A stretch of DNA of 64,000 nucleotides from Oscheius sp. JU75 (Eukaryota > Nematoda > Chromadorea > Rhabditida > Rhabditidae): NCBI GenBank assembly GCA_037178855.1, contig JASJZC010000007.1, positions 7,626,001 to 7,690,000 of the forward strand, written 5' to 3'. Shown here piece after piece: positions 24,223 to 40,332 of the stretch. A program made the translations under genes and the position numbers. The stretch's first letter is position 1, and the number at the start of each line of letters is the position of its first letter. The notes under the pieces are model-generated. The model did not search any database and was not told the origin of the DNA. It saw nothing but the letters and a program-made list of their open reading frames with translations.

Positions 24223-27200
24223 ATCTTGTTTTAGTTTAGAAATTTTACAGAGAGCAGTCTTTAGAGTAGGCATTCGCAGCACCCTCAACCCGTCACATTT
24301 CGTTTTGCCATTCTTTTTTGCTCAACAGTTGTTTTTGAATTTGTCACTGGCTCATAACTAGGCTCATTGCAACGATTTTCCTATATGAAACTAAAATTGT
24401 CCGTCCATTACAGTCTCGTTATCTTGCACTTTCCAAAGAGCTCTGTTTTTCTATAGTCTAGTCGATGACGATATCCTCAGACCTTTGCGAATCTCTTTAA
24501 ATAACGTCCCCTGTGTCTTGTATCATCAGATCAAAAGAACCGCGCCCCGTCTTGAAAAAGCAGTGTACTTCTTTTGACTCATTGTGACCTGATCCAACTA
24601 AAGAGTCGTGTCCAATCTGACAGGACAGCAGTTGACAAATTGGTTTTGTGCACTGGGCCCCCTTTCACTTTGAATGCAATGTCTTTCTGCTCACTTGATG
24701 GCAATACTCTCCTCGGTGACAAGCCGACGATACTTTGTCCTCCTCCCAAACGCTATGAAAACAAGGTGTCCCTGGATGTATGTTGACGCGATCAACTCAC
24801 GCGATCTCATGTGCCTTCAAAGAGAAATATTACGGAAATATTCAAGTTCTCCTTGGTCTTCCTGCAATATTTCAGTAAGGAACCGAGGCAGGCGATAAAT
24901 TAGGATTAGGATAGGATAGCCGTCTGTTCGCAACAACTCGGGCCAGCCTGACAAGTGTTCATGATCCCCGAGAACACAGTTCTCGCGTTTGTTTACAATC
25001 AAAGCGGCCAGCACTCCGGACCATTGTGTCGGGGAGCAAAAAAAATGAGAGTGATGGCTAAGATCCGTTGATTTTACACATCTTTCTGCAACAAACTTTG
25101 TTGCCAAGCCTTCGTACCACTTCCTGGGCTTCCTAATCTCGAAAAAGGGGGCAGCCCGCATTTGTACACGGCTCTTGTTCACTTGAGGGAATAGTTCAGA
25201 ACGAAGCCAGACTATGCCACCTTTGGGGCTTCGCATTGTGTATAGCCTCCGCTTCATCTCACTATCCCGATTAACGCATTTGAACTGAGCTCCTTAAACA
25301 GGATATACCTCTTGCATGCGGATATTACGTAGGCAGTCCTGTCTCCTTTGGTTAAGAATGTCTAAATCTTCCAAAATCCGTATCAAGATGCGATATTCCG
25401 AGCCAAAGAGGCTCTCCGTCACATTCTCTTTTTAAGACTTTGGCAGTGAATAGACGACAAATTGTATTCAGTACTCGATTGAATCATTGTCCACAAGAAG
25501 TGTATTCTTCTTGTTTGCCTGATGATGATAAGAAAGGGTGGAAGAGTGTATATCCTCCAGCTTCATCAACCTTGGCGTTGTCTCATTCTCTTGGAAGAGG
25601 CATTTCTCAACAGTCTGTCTGCCTGTAAATCATCATTGTTAATCGATTGCCCCTAAGCACTGCTCTCTAAACACTTGTTTAGACAGAAAACTGCTTTTCT
25701 TTGAGCTGTCCATCTTTTTTTTTTACGATGCGAGACAGTCGTCTTATTTTTCTAAAACGAAGTTTATATAAATGTTCTAGGTTCTTTTGAACCTTTTTTC
25801 TTTACAAAAAGGCTCTTGGTCGAATCCCAATTTGTAACTTGACTCACTCGGAAACTCTTGGCTAACAACGATGCGTCTGATGTGTCCGATATAGCGGCTG
25901 ATATATGACACTGAGGCTGTGTAATTAGCGCGTTTAGATTACATTACAGTATTGTGAATTGTTGCTGAATGCCTGTTGAGCGTATCCGGTTTCCTTTTCA
26001 GAAGTCTCGAAATCCGGCCCAGCTGATTCGTTTTTGCGAGAGCGCATCGAGACAGAGAAAAAGAGCGAGGTCCCGGAGCACAATAGTGTTAAAGACGCGT
26101 GGGATCCGTACGCGGTTCTTTTCATTCAATGCACATTCTCAGAATAGAGAATCGTTGCGCTGGGAACCTGAGAGGACAGCCATCCTGGCTCCGCCGTCTT
26201 TTTCCTGCCCTCTTTTTCTTCCAGGTTCCGGTACAGATGCACGACATCGTTGTCTGTTGGGGGATCATTAATTAGGATAGCCGGCAGAGAGTCAACCATC
26301 TGCAAAATGCTTGTTAAGCCATATCGCAACAGATGCGACCCGTTTAGATATTCATAATAGACTCAGGTGTGACAGCTTTGCGTGTTGAATCTTGGCATTA
26401 TTCATGATTGTTAGTGGTCTATAGCCGTCTTAGATGGGGGTACTGTACATGGGCGGTATCCTATTTTCTTAAAAAGGCAAGTATCCGGGTTTACGCCAAC
26501 AGCGTCGTCGCTCTTCTTCCCGATTCCTTTGCCCGGATGATCGCCTCAGAATCTTCTCTGGCTCGACGCTTTTGTGACGCGCTCAAGATAATCGTCTTCT
26601 GCACTGTGTACTATTTTCCCTCATGGCAGCCCTGACACATTAGCCAGATTTGTTGTTTCTCCCTATCCTCTAGACACAGCTTACGCAGTCGCATTTCGCG
26701 CATTAGCAGGCCAGGTGTGGCAGGCGCCCGGAAGACAGACATTAGGGTGCATCTTTACCGTAATCCCAAATCCATTTATGAATTTCCTGTCTATCTCTTA
26801 GCCACTTAGGCTTTTCAACAACGGTTCCTACTGGTGGTGTCTGCTTTTCTCTCTCCTTCCCACAGTTCATAACTTTAATTATCTGTAAAGTCACGAGAGC
26901 AGTTGACTGTGCCTCTAAAAGGAGGATTTTCTTCTTAAAACTTCCAAGGCTTCCTAATGAACTCGAAATCATTGTCATTGTGACCTGTTCAACCGTAATG
27001 GACGCGTTGCTTTCTTCATTTGAGTATCTGTAACATTCTTAAGTCTGCGCTCATGATTGACAGACTCTATTTTTAAAGACAATTACTACTAGAAGCTTCT
27101 GAACTCTCCGAATCACGTGTCTTTTGTTCCTCTCTTAATTAGTAGCATCATTGTTGAAAGTGCAATTAGTATCAGCCAGCTTCATCTTTATTCTACTAAG
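24223..27200. other. Gene-poor stretch upstream of egl-13
   Basis: No family recognised. The longest frame (24817-25257, minus, 146 codons) and the others lack motifs and splice-compatible neighbours. The right third probably contains the egl-13 promoter. Confidence 0.4.
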
Positions 27201-27211
27201 ACTTTTTGCAG
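27201..27211 (+). promoter_or_regulatory. Candidate trans-splice acceptor before egl-13
   Basis: ACTTTTTGCAG ends at 27211, one base before the ATG at 27213. This is a strong T-rich acceptor with no cis 5' exon seen. Confidence 0.4.
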
Positions 27212-27212
27212 C

Positions 27213-31001
<3,789 letters not shown>

Positions 31002-31855
31002 AAATCTTAGTCTGTTGTACATTTCTTTTGTTGTTTCTTCTCTATCCTTTCTTTCAACAAGACATCCTTCCTACCCGCTAAACAGCGCTTTCGAGCCCTG
31101 CATAATGGCGCGGTCCCATACACACATTGTATCTCAAAACTTCGTGTTTTTTCTAAGCTTGTCTCTAAGTGTACGATCCGCATATCGTCTTGTCATACCG
31201 TCTCCCTCCTCTTCCCAGTTTAACAGACAGATTTCTTGCCCACACCTCCTATTTATTCAACTAGTCGTGACACAGACTCGTCTCTCCAAAATATTATACT
31301 TAAAGTATGCTCCATTGTCATCTTTGTCTATTAAATATTTACTCTAAAGTTGTTTTAAATCTTTTATCAGGCAAAACAGCTAGTGGAAATCTTTCGCAAT
31401 TTAAAGAACAGTACAAGCGGATCAGCTGGGATTCCCTCTTTTAATAAAACTTGGACATGCTGAAAATGCAGTCTGGAGCCTTTGACGAAATCTTGATGAG
31501 ACAGCAGCTAATGTAAGACTCATTTTAATGTAACAGAAGTTGTGACGCTGAGACCTCTCTGTATAACTGAAAGAATATTACATATGAACGTACCGCCTGC
31601 TTTACGTAAAATAGTTTTATCCATTGAAAACGATCAGAAGACAGACAACACTCGTTGAAATGGAATTGACTCAGTTGGGGGTAGATGGATTTGAAGCAGT
31701 GGAAGCTGTTGAGCCTGGGGAGTGGATATACTCTTATACTTACATATATATGACACGATTGTCAATTCGAAAAATAAAGTGCTAAGTGAAAAGACTTGAA
31801 GAGATATTGGTAACAAAATGCATGAGGGGAAGAGTAGAGATCAGATATTCACCGT
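31002..31855. other. egl-13 3' region and intergenic gap
   Basis: Downstream of the egl-13 stop and tail-to-tail with the DM13 gene. AATAAA at 31443-31448 is a candidate poly(A) signal. A duplicated exon fragment (listed separately) begins just after it. Confidence 0.45.
31457..31516 (+). pseudogene. Partial duplicate of egl-13 exon 5
   Basis: Fifty-one bases (31463-31513) match the start of egl-13 exon 5 at 29658-29708 with three differences. All three are synonymous (AGG/AGA for Arg; TTG/CTA for Leu), so both encode KMQSGAFDEILMRQQLM. Here the frame starts at its own ATG two codons earlier and stops at TAA after the last Met. A GTAAGA donor-like sequence overlaps that stop. It may be an orphan exon fragment or a rarely used alternative exon; the rest of exon 5 is not repeated. 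Confidence 0.6.
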
Positions 31856-34631
31856 TCAGAGCAAAAAGAGGGAAATGGCTATGACCAAGATAGTACTGAC
31901 AATACCCGAAGAAGACATCTCGTTCTGCATAGCTTGCGTCTCCAGCCATTGCTCATAAACGTAAGGCTGTTCTTTCATGTCGACGATAGATTTGGGGAAC
32001 TCGTCGACGATGTGAATCTTCCAGCCAGTGTTGTACATTCCGTAGCTCTGAAAAGAGTTTGCAGTTTAACAGTCATTTTCTTAAGCGTTAAAGTTTTCAA
32101 TGCTGGATGTTTGCAAGATTTTTCGTTCGTAAAACCTCGTACCTGGTAATAGAGTGTGTCAGGAGAAGTACTATCAGGAGTGAATGTGAACGAATTCGAT
32201 GGTTTGTCAGTCTCGCACTTTAATCGGAGAGTCTTCTTGAAATCAGCGAAAGTATTGAATGATTCAGGATCAACGTTGTCTAAACATGAGCATGTTGACT
32301 GCATATCATCGACTCTTACCGTCATTGGACCAGAGGCAGAGTCGTCCAACATGTTCAGAAGGATCAGTTGTGAACCAATTGCGGGTTTTCGTCCTCTCCT
32401 CCTTAGACAGCTTTCCATAGCCTCCAAATGGATCCTCACTGATGTAGAGAGGGTTGAAGAAGTCGGAAGTGGACTTGTCCATTCCTCCTTCAACACTGAT
32501 TCAAAATGTAACGATACAAATAAGAAAACATACATGAAAATGTAGGCAATTCCTCTCTTCAAGTAGATGTCAGTCAATAAGCCATTGACGTACCAGACGT
32601 ACTTTCCTGGTCGGTTCTTGGTCATGAACTGATAGCCTTTCTGTCCTCCTGGGGCTCCAAGCTGGAAAGTGAAGTTCCTGCGAGCCTCGTTGCCAAGAAG
32701 ACCTGGTACTTTCCATCCAGAAACGGCGGATTCGACCTGATCAAACTGAAAAAATATTTTTAAAAAGCCACTAGATTCAGGATCTTACATGTTTTTGAAG
32801 TGGCACGTAGGGAGGAAGTCGGTGAGAAATGTCAGAAACGTTGATGTGAGCAAAGTCGACACGGAACTTGTAGCAGTAGATGGCCAGCCAGTCAATATGG
32901 TAGATGTCGTAATCTTCAGGAAGCTCAATGATGACGTCCTGTCCACCGCGGTAGCGCTCGTTCATGGCAGTGACACTATAAGCTCATAACTTATCTGTAA
33001 GAAATACGACTTACGATTCAGCAGTATCACGTCCACGTATTGGAACCTTAATTCCTGCATCATGGGCAACATTCGGGCCACGTCCAACGAAGAAGTAGCT
33101 GTCTGAACAACTAACTTTGCAAGAAAAACTAATCATTTCTACCAGGTGCTTTGTCAGCGTCAAAGGCAAAGGCATAGACTTTGATGTTCTTCCTGTCCAT
33201 GACAAGAACGGGACCAGACTCAATGTTATATCTCATAGCCTTGAATTGTCCAATGAGAAACTGAGGCTTCGGAGGGTCGAGATGATCAGGAATGGAGATT
33301 GAAGCAAAGTTCGTTTCGTATTTTATACAGTAGAGAGAGAAGCTCTTGAAGCTGGTGATCTTGTGGTGAGCGGGGAGCAGCAGAACAACTCTCTCTACGT
33401 TGTCGTATGCTCCAAGAGGCGTGATTCTGGAACATTGTATTCTATAAGAAGAACAACCCTTGCCTACCCGTATTCGTACGTAGGTATTTTCAATCCCTCA
33501 GCCGTAGGAGAATCTTTCGTATCCAGCCAGAAGTAGAGATCTGAAATCATGTTATTCACACCCACACTGGTACCCAACGGGGCAAACGGTCGTCTACTAA
33601 GGTTGGCAAGAGGTGCCGCAAGAGCCCTTGTCATGTACCACTTTCTATTGTGTGCTCTCTTGTCAGGGTTACAACGGTAGTCTCTACTTTATTGGTCATC
33701 GGCAGGATGTGAGAAAGGTTTCCGTTAATCGCAACACGCCAACCTTCACCTCTTTAACAAGTGCTCCTAATCACCACTTGAAGTTCATAAGGATTCCGGC
33801 AGAGCAATTCACGAGGCAAATATCGCGACGCCTCGAGTAATCAATTTGGATAGTGTCAGAGAAATGTTGCACTTCCCAGAAATAGAGCTTTGACATGCCC
33901 AGATGTTCTACTTTTTTCTATTCATTAAGTTTTTGGGCTAAGGATCATTGAACCTATATTTGCAGAAGATAGTCTGTGTATTAGTTGACATTTGGAGATG
34001 TACAATATCACGACTGTTCCCTTGCCCTGTGAATTCATGCACTCAGTCATTGTTAGCTGGTTAGCTACACTTCTATTTATGTACAGTCGTATAAGTGGAT
34101 GTTGGAACAAAAAGGCGTCAAGTATCATCCTTTGTTTCGACAGGAGCCTACAACACCTGCTGTCGGCTGACAAACATGACCTCGTGCCAAAGAAGAGCCG
34201 CCAAACTGTCCTCACGATCACATTTACAGCTGCCACATGCTGGATCAAACAATACGGGCAAAACGTTGTTCGAGTCATACAACTTTTCGAAACAGTGAAG
34301 AGGTTGTAAAGGTACCTGGAGCATTGCCATTGTAGGTGAAGTTCATAATCTGTAGAGCTGTCTCATTGATCACGTATACTTTTCCCTTAATGTTGCCATC
34401 GGATAGATTGGGAAGTTCCCCCAAATAGACTCCGTAGTTCTGGTCGTAGTAGGCTACTTCTTGACCTCTTATCCCTGTAAAACTGTCTTTAAGCATCGCT
34501 CCTTTGAAAACTTTTCTTGGCCGATTCGTCACATTTGTTCAAGTGCGACTGGGTCAAGGATAATAGTTTTTTGCATGCTAGAACGAACCTGCGAGAAAAA
34601 TGACGGAGAGAGCAGCTGTTCCTAGGAACAT
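31856..34631 (-). CDS. Skeletor/Knickkopf-family protein with DM13 domains
   Basis: A cell-surface or matrix protein of the family that in insects organises cuticle chitin. The putative start (34631) begins with a hydrophobic leader MFLGTAALSVIFLA. DM13 copy 1 spans 34520-33330 over several exons (GKVYVINETALQIMNFTYNG, DLYFWLDTK, VVLLLPAHHKITSFKSFSLY). Copy 2 spans 33290-32790 (YFFVGRGPN, DVIIELPEDYDIYHIDWLAI, RVDFAHINV). A cupredoxin-like third domain follows (32700-31975) with FTFQLGAPGGQKGYQ, GKYVWYVNGLLTDIYLKRG and YISEDPFGGYGKLS, ending in TLYYQ/SYGMYNTGWKIHIV. I do not see a DOMON domain between copy 2 and the third domain. The C-terminus is hydrophobic (STILVIAISLFLL), suggesting a GPI signal. 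The exon 1 to 2 phase is off by one base and the intron near 34317-33600 is long, so the 5' model is tentative. Confidence 0.85.
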
Positions 34632-37600
34632 GGCTGGTCTGAAATAGTTTTAGAGTAAATGTAAAGAGGTGGAGATTGAGGAAGAAAGCTCAACAAGATG
34701 GTCTAATTGGTAATTGATTCGTGCGCAAGATCATAGCGGGCCAAAAACATCCGCAAGGAACAAAAGTTTTCAAGACTTGAATATGGATCACGCTGTGTAC
34801 GAGAATGGGAATGACCAGTTGTAATTGCTGTCACTGGACGCTATATGGTTGTTACTTAGAGCATGCTGGGTATCTGAAGGTCAGGGGCAGATTAGGCGTC
34901 GCCGCCTTCAACTGTACTGCCTTGGAGTGGGGGCGGTCCGAGCCGACTGGCAGCAAGACAAGGAATTGTGACCAAAAATGAGTATCTAGGTAGGTGTGGG
35001 GCGTAGAAAGAAGAGACAGAGCGATTTATAGCCGGATTTAATAAGAGGGTATACAATGAGCGAGTGGTGGAGATGGTATCGCCCTAAAGGAGAGAGGGAC
35101 ACGGCCCTTGACCGAAAGCCGTGGCGCAATGTTGTGGTGGCTACTAGCACAGATGGACTCGCACTTGAGACTCACTTCATTAGAATAATTAGGCACGCTT
35201 AATCGCCTTAACCATGAACGATGCACATATGCTTGTCATTAGCTCATATATCAAAACTGTTGGCACATTGGGGCAAGCGCGCAACAGTCTGACAACTGAA
35301 TGGATTAGTACATAAGGTAAGGCTATTTGAAGGTTCTCGCGTGTAAAGACTAGCGCTAATGTTAAAGCTAGATCTCACATATTGTAGACAGATAGTACCA
35401 CTGCAAATTGAAATCAATGAACACCTAGTGCTGTTGAAAAACGTTTCAAACACTAAAAGAAAAGTTGGGACTTTCCAACGGATCAAAAGAACCTTTCGCA
35501 TAGTAAAATTGGCGAAAATGAGTCGCTTGAAGCTGTAGGGCCGTCACGATTAAAAACAATCGACCATCATTCATTTTGTCGACAAAAACCACAGCTGGGA
35601 CGCCAAGGACCCCCATTTTGACAGCTTTAGAGCCACCTGAGCTAACAACCGTCGATGGCGTAACTGACCGTAATGCCATATTGTGATGACCGGATCAAGT
35701 TACCCTCATTTTTCGGAGAATTGACCTCTTCTTAATTGGTATTTACCTGAGGCTATACTAGAAAAACAAGAAACGGATAATAATAGACTGTAGGTGATGT
35801 GCTAAGGAGTCAGAAGGGGTAATTGGCAAAAATCGGCATGGCAGACGGTCACAGTGCCTAGGGATTGAAAGAGCGCGTGGAATAGCCTGTAATTCAGGCA
35901 ATTATTAGGAACAGGTGAGCGGTCATTAGGATGACAAAGGCAAGAACAGTGTTCTTTCTGGGGTCAGACTCGGAGTCGAGATTATCGTATTGCAATCGAA
36001 ACTGAAGCTATAGTCAATTTGGGAACCAGTTAGCAGTTGAAGGCTGTTGACAGAATATGGGCAGAGGATGAGAAGACTTCCGGCAGAGGAGGAGGTAATA
36101 GAGGAAGTAACATAATGGCAATCCGAGCATGTTTGACGGGTTGGAGGCCGACCGACCCACAAACAAACGAGCACACGAAGAGGAGAGAGAGGCATCTATC
36201 CAAATACAGAAGAGGTCAAGCTACGCAAGGAGGGGGCAGCTCTAACTTCAGAGATAGCGGCATGGCTTGTCAGGACGCCCAATAATTATCGTGCTCACAA
36301 GTCACAATAGGCTGGGACGATTGCATCGCGATGATAAGATGCAAATCTTTGTGCCCCAAGGGAGTGAAACCTATTGGATTGTCTTGCGCAGTCTCAGTCG
36401 CTCTCTCTCTCAATGTCTTCCCTGGAATTTACGAGAAATTTCTTCTGCTGAGAAGAAGCACGCCGCAATTACGAGCGCAAAACTGGTCTCTCGGTTTTAG
36501 ACGGAAGCTTACGGTTTCTTTTTGCACGAGGACATAATAATACGACAGTTGGTAGTGTGTGGACACCACCCACGGTGAGGCGTTGGATGAGTAGAGAAAA
36601 ACTTTTGTCCGGCTGTCGGCGGTCAATTAGAGAAGAGCGGTGGGAAGTGACCGTCGCAAACGGCCTCTCTGACACATGGGTTATTTTAAGCCGATGAGTA
36701 AGCCGAAATCCGTCGTGATATGTGAGAAAATGGCATCCTCCTGAAAGGGTGCCAAGCGGGTAGTCGGCATAGGGTCTTGTCAGTCGGATAATCCGAGATT
36801 GGTGAGTACCATCTGCTTGCAACATTGACTAACACACAAGGCAATATGAGCAAATAAGCCTCCGGCACCTACCTACACTTTCATTAGCACGGATAACCGC
36901 TACCTAATTGTGAGCCTCCTGCAGATTCCTGCGAGGATTATTGTGTCTTGTTACTGAGACTCGTAGGCTAATAAGCTGAGAATATTGGGTTTCAATGGGA
37001 ACTTGTCAAAAGATGATTTTGTGGCAGAATATCCAAATGCAAAGAACGTGTCAAGCGACGTTATCTTTTCGGAAAAGTTGGTAACTCGGTTTGAAAGTTT
37101 CAATTATTACAAAAAGAAATGTTTCTGAATAAGTGTAGTAGTAAACTGGCAGGTTGAAAAAGATGTGATGGTCTGATATAGGAACAATATGTGTATTGCC
37201 GTAGAGTCTGGTATGGTGCTTTGAAATGGACAGTATTTGAAAGACATAAGAGACAGAAGCCGAGTCGTGGAAGGCGTCAACCGGGTGCGATAAAATCACT
37301 CCCACCGCTCACATGCAGACCCTGTCTCCTTGGTTCAGATGAAAGTACCGCGAATGAATTGTGACTAGCACGACCGCTATTACCTAGATCTATAACGGAA
37401 TCATTTCATGCGAGACTGAGCTTGAAAGTCGCGCCGACCCAAATAGGAAGAAGTTGGACAAAACACAGATCTGAAGCAGCTGGCGAGAGACCGTGCTGAT
37501 ACGGTTTCAAGAGGCTCCAGAGAGGGACATATGGTCCATGTCTATTCGGACATTTATCAAGAAGATCCCTTCACGCGGATTCAAGGATTAGCATTTTTAA

Positions 37601-38907
37601 TTAGGCAGTGGGATGCAAATGTAGGAAAAGATTTACGATTTCAGCCAACTGCCTACTCTAGAGGGATGACCCTCCCAACAGAGACAATAACGGTTAAATG
37701 GGCTGCGCGCCTTCTACACACAACGACTAAGGTGTGCGGCTTGAAATACTAAACCTGGCCACGGCTGTTCACGCACTGGAAATTTCAACAGTCGAACTCG
37801 CCGGAGGGAGAGAGTGTGCGCGGGATCGTGTGAAATAAACGAATACCTAATGAATCAGGCCTCCGAAAAAAACAAGTTGGCATCTTGTCTTGATGAAATC
37901 GTACCGTCTGCCCCAGAACGTCAAATGAGTCATGAAATTAAAGCGCGTAGCCAGCCTCGAAAAAAGGGGTTAAGACTAGCAGTATGTGGGGGAAGATGGA
38001 ACCTGTAAAGAGGACCGGGAGGAGTTGCACAAACATCTGGACAATGTGGCGCTCTTATGGCTGTCATAGCTGAAACCCCAAAAGCATAACATATCTGACG
38101 AGACAAAATGGGCTGGAATAGTATTAACAACAGTCAAATGACCATCGTAAACCCGTAAATAGATCATCGAATGTGGGAGTCTTGAAAGTGATCCGTGGGA
38201 GACTGAGGGCATAAATGTCAAACGATTTTGCGACAGGAGATGTGACCGAAGCAGGGCTAATTGAGAGCGTATGCGGAAGAGGGCTCGCGGTGAGGGTGCG
38301 CGTGGAGTGCCTCGTGTGAACACGCGGCCACTGACCGTCACTGATAGCCATTGCGATGATCAAAAACGGGGACACGATCCTCGACTCAGTGGAGATAAAA
38401 ACGGATTCGAACTGACGAAAAACTGTTGCTCTATATTGATCATTCGGAAAAGCATATTTTTGTTGACCAGATGTCTAGCTTGCAAAGGATCAAGGTCTGT
38501 GTACTCATGAAAAGAGGCGCGTGTGAACCTTTGGTTCACTGCAAGCGGTTTGCTTAAACGAAGTCTTCAAAAATCCACACGAGAAAGTACGAAAGGATGA
38601 CAAAAATTTCTTAATCCTTTTTAGGTAATGGATAATCTCTTACATTTTTAGTTCCCACAAATTGCACTTTTCAGTTTTTGTCCTCTCCCTTCTGTCTCGC
38701 TTTCATCTTATTGCCCCGTCCGAGAGCGATCTGTGTCCACAAAAGTATCCAGCCGTCTAGGGTCTAATCACTTTTATTCACACATAACGGAACTGCGATT
38801 CTAGTAACCCAATTGAGCCGCAATTTTAGAGATTCTTTGAAAGTAGCCTCGGTAAATGGACTGTTTGAAGTCCTTTATGGCTGCCATAACTTGAGGAGTT
38901 GTTCCAA
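34632..38907. other. 4.3-kb gene-poor gap
   Basis: The largest gene-free gap in the right half. Open frames of up to 121 codons (for example 37976-38341, minus) have no recognisable motif or neighbouring exons. The left end should contain the promoter of the DM13 gene; the right end the 3' region of the DUF273 gene. Confidence 0.45.
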
Positions 38908-40332
38908 TTAGATTGGGATCGTGGTTCCAGGTGGTATTTCTGAATGTATGGGTAGCTTGAGTGGGTTCTTAGCATACCCCGGTGCACATTTGTCAAACTC
39001 AAAGGCGCCTACTAATGGATCGTACCAATCTGCTGCTCTATCGTGAGTTGTACTGGAATTACATGAAACTATCGACATAAAAAGACTCACTTTAGCGGAA
39101 GATTTTTTGTAGAATATCTTTTCAATTGGTTCGTTTTCCATCCGTGAATGATGAAATCATGGCTCGGATCCCAGATAGAATTTGTTAGCCAGTTGTCCCT
39201 TGCCCAAGCGGTGAACTGTGAACATGTGAGAAGTGTCCAGCTTTACTTACTTTTCTCATAATTTTGATCTTTCCAAACTTTTCGTAGTTTCCAAGAACCA
39301 ATCTAATACAAGCCTCGTAGGTGAAGACGTCCTCCCAGCCCCTTGACTTGGCGTAAATGTCCATGCATGGTTGGAACTCTTCTTTTCTCGATTCAAAAAC
39401 TACTTCCGCAACATATGCCTTATCAAATAAAATTGAATCGACAAATTTTGGACTCACATGGATGGCGCCGTTATCGGTGCCATGAAACGCTTTGGGCAAC
39501 TTGAACTCGTAGTCGGCAAACCCTGAAAGCACAGTGTTTTAAGACTTTTAAATGAAACGTTTTTTAACTAACTGGTTGAGTTGTGCGTACCTTTAATGAA
39601 CTTTTTAGCATACTCCGTATTCTTCAGCAAATAACTTCCAGCCATAATCTCCTGGTTATAAAATCGATCGTAGAGAATCACATCGTGCTCTGGATCAATG
39701 AATTCCTCGATTTTTCTGAATAATGCTTTCAGAATTACATAAGAATTGCTTGGTACCTTTTAGGGTTGACAACGCCCATGTCTGCGTCAAGAAACAGCAA
39801 ATAGTCCACCTTATCCAGGTAGTATGACACAACACAATGTCGTCTGAAGAATTTCTGAAAAAGCTTGTGAGTTAACCTCTCGGTACTCACATCTTTATGT
39901 GGGCATTGTGTTTTGAACAAGGAGTCGTTAACAATTTGAAACTTATAGTTGTGTGTTTTGGCATAACAGTTTAGAGAATCTGGAACATTATCGAATGAAG
40001 AAATTTAAAAGCGCTTACCCAATCCCCTTCTATAATTTTCCATGTTTGTTCCGCCTTCTATAACTACAATAATTAAGATTTTCAATGCTCCCACTGGAAC
40101 TTTTGCCGGCTTTGGCTCGCCTTCGATTTTCGGTGGTACAAGTAGTGAAATAGGGCTTTTTCTCTGAAAGATATACTATAGTTCAGAGATAGAAACGCTC
40201 TACCACTGGAGTCTCCATCGCTTTTGGAGTTTTTGCCTCCTCTATAGGTTTAAATGTCGTCAGCATACAAAACAGGACGATGGCTACTGATCCATATATT
40301 GCGAAGAACACTTTCCTCTGCTCGAAAGCCAT
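38908..40332 (-). CDS. DUF273 family type II membrane protein, glycosyltransferase-like
   Basis: A nematode family with a Golgi-enzyme layout: short cytosolic tail (MAFEQRK), a signal anchor VFFAIYGSVAIVLFCMLTTF, then a lumenal catalytic-type domain. It reads LIIVVIEGGTNMENYRRG, KCYAKTHNYKFQIVND, YYLDKVDYLLFLDADMGVVN with a DxD metal/nucleotide-sugar motif, DPEHDVILYDRFYNQEIMAG, and KAFHGTDNGAIHVS. The end is DRAADWYDPLVGAF followed by FEFDKCAPGYAKN and IPPGTTIPI with the stop at 38910-38908. Exons are joined by short introns and the phases I checked agree. The start at 40332 follows a TTCAG that is a likely spliced-leader site; the ATG at 40347 lies upstream of it. DUF273 proteins are thought to act in surface glycan assembly; the exact donor and acceptor are unknown. 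Confidence 0.85.

Noticed and set aside
24817-25257. 146-codon minus-strand frame
   Set aside because: No motif, no splice partners and atypical composition.
25800-25835. tRNA-like T-loop word GGTCGAATCCCA
   Set aside because: No acceptor stem, D-arm or anticodon stem can be folded around it.
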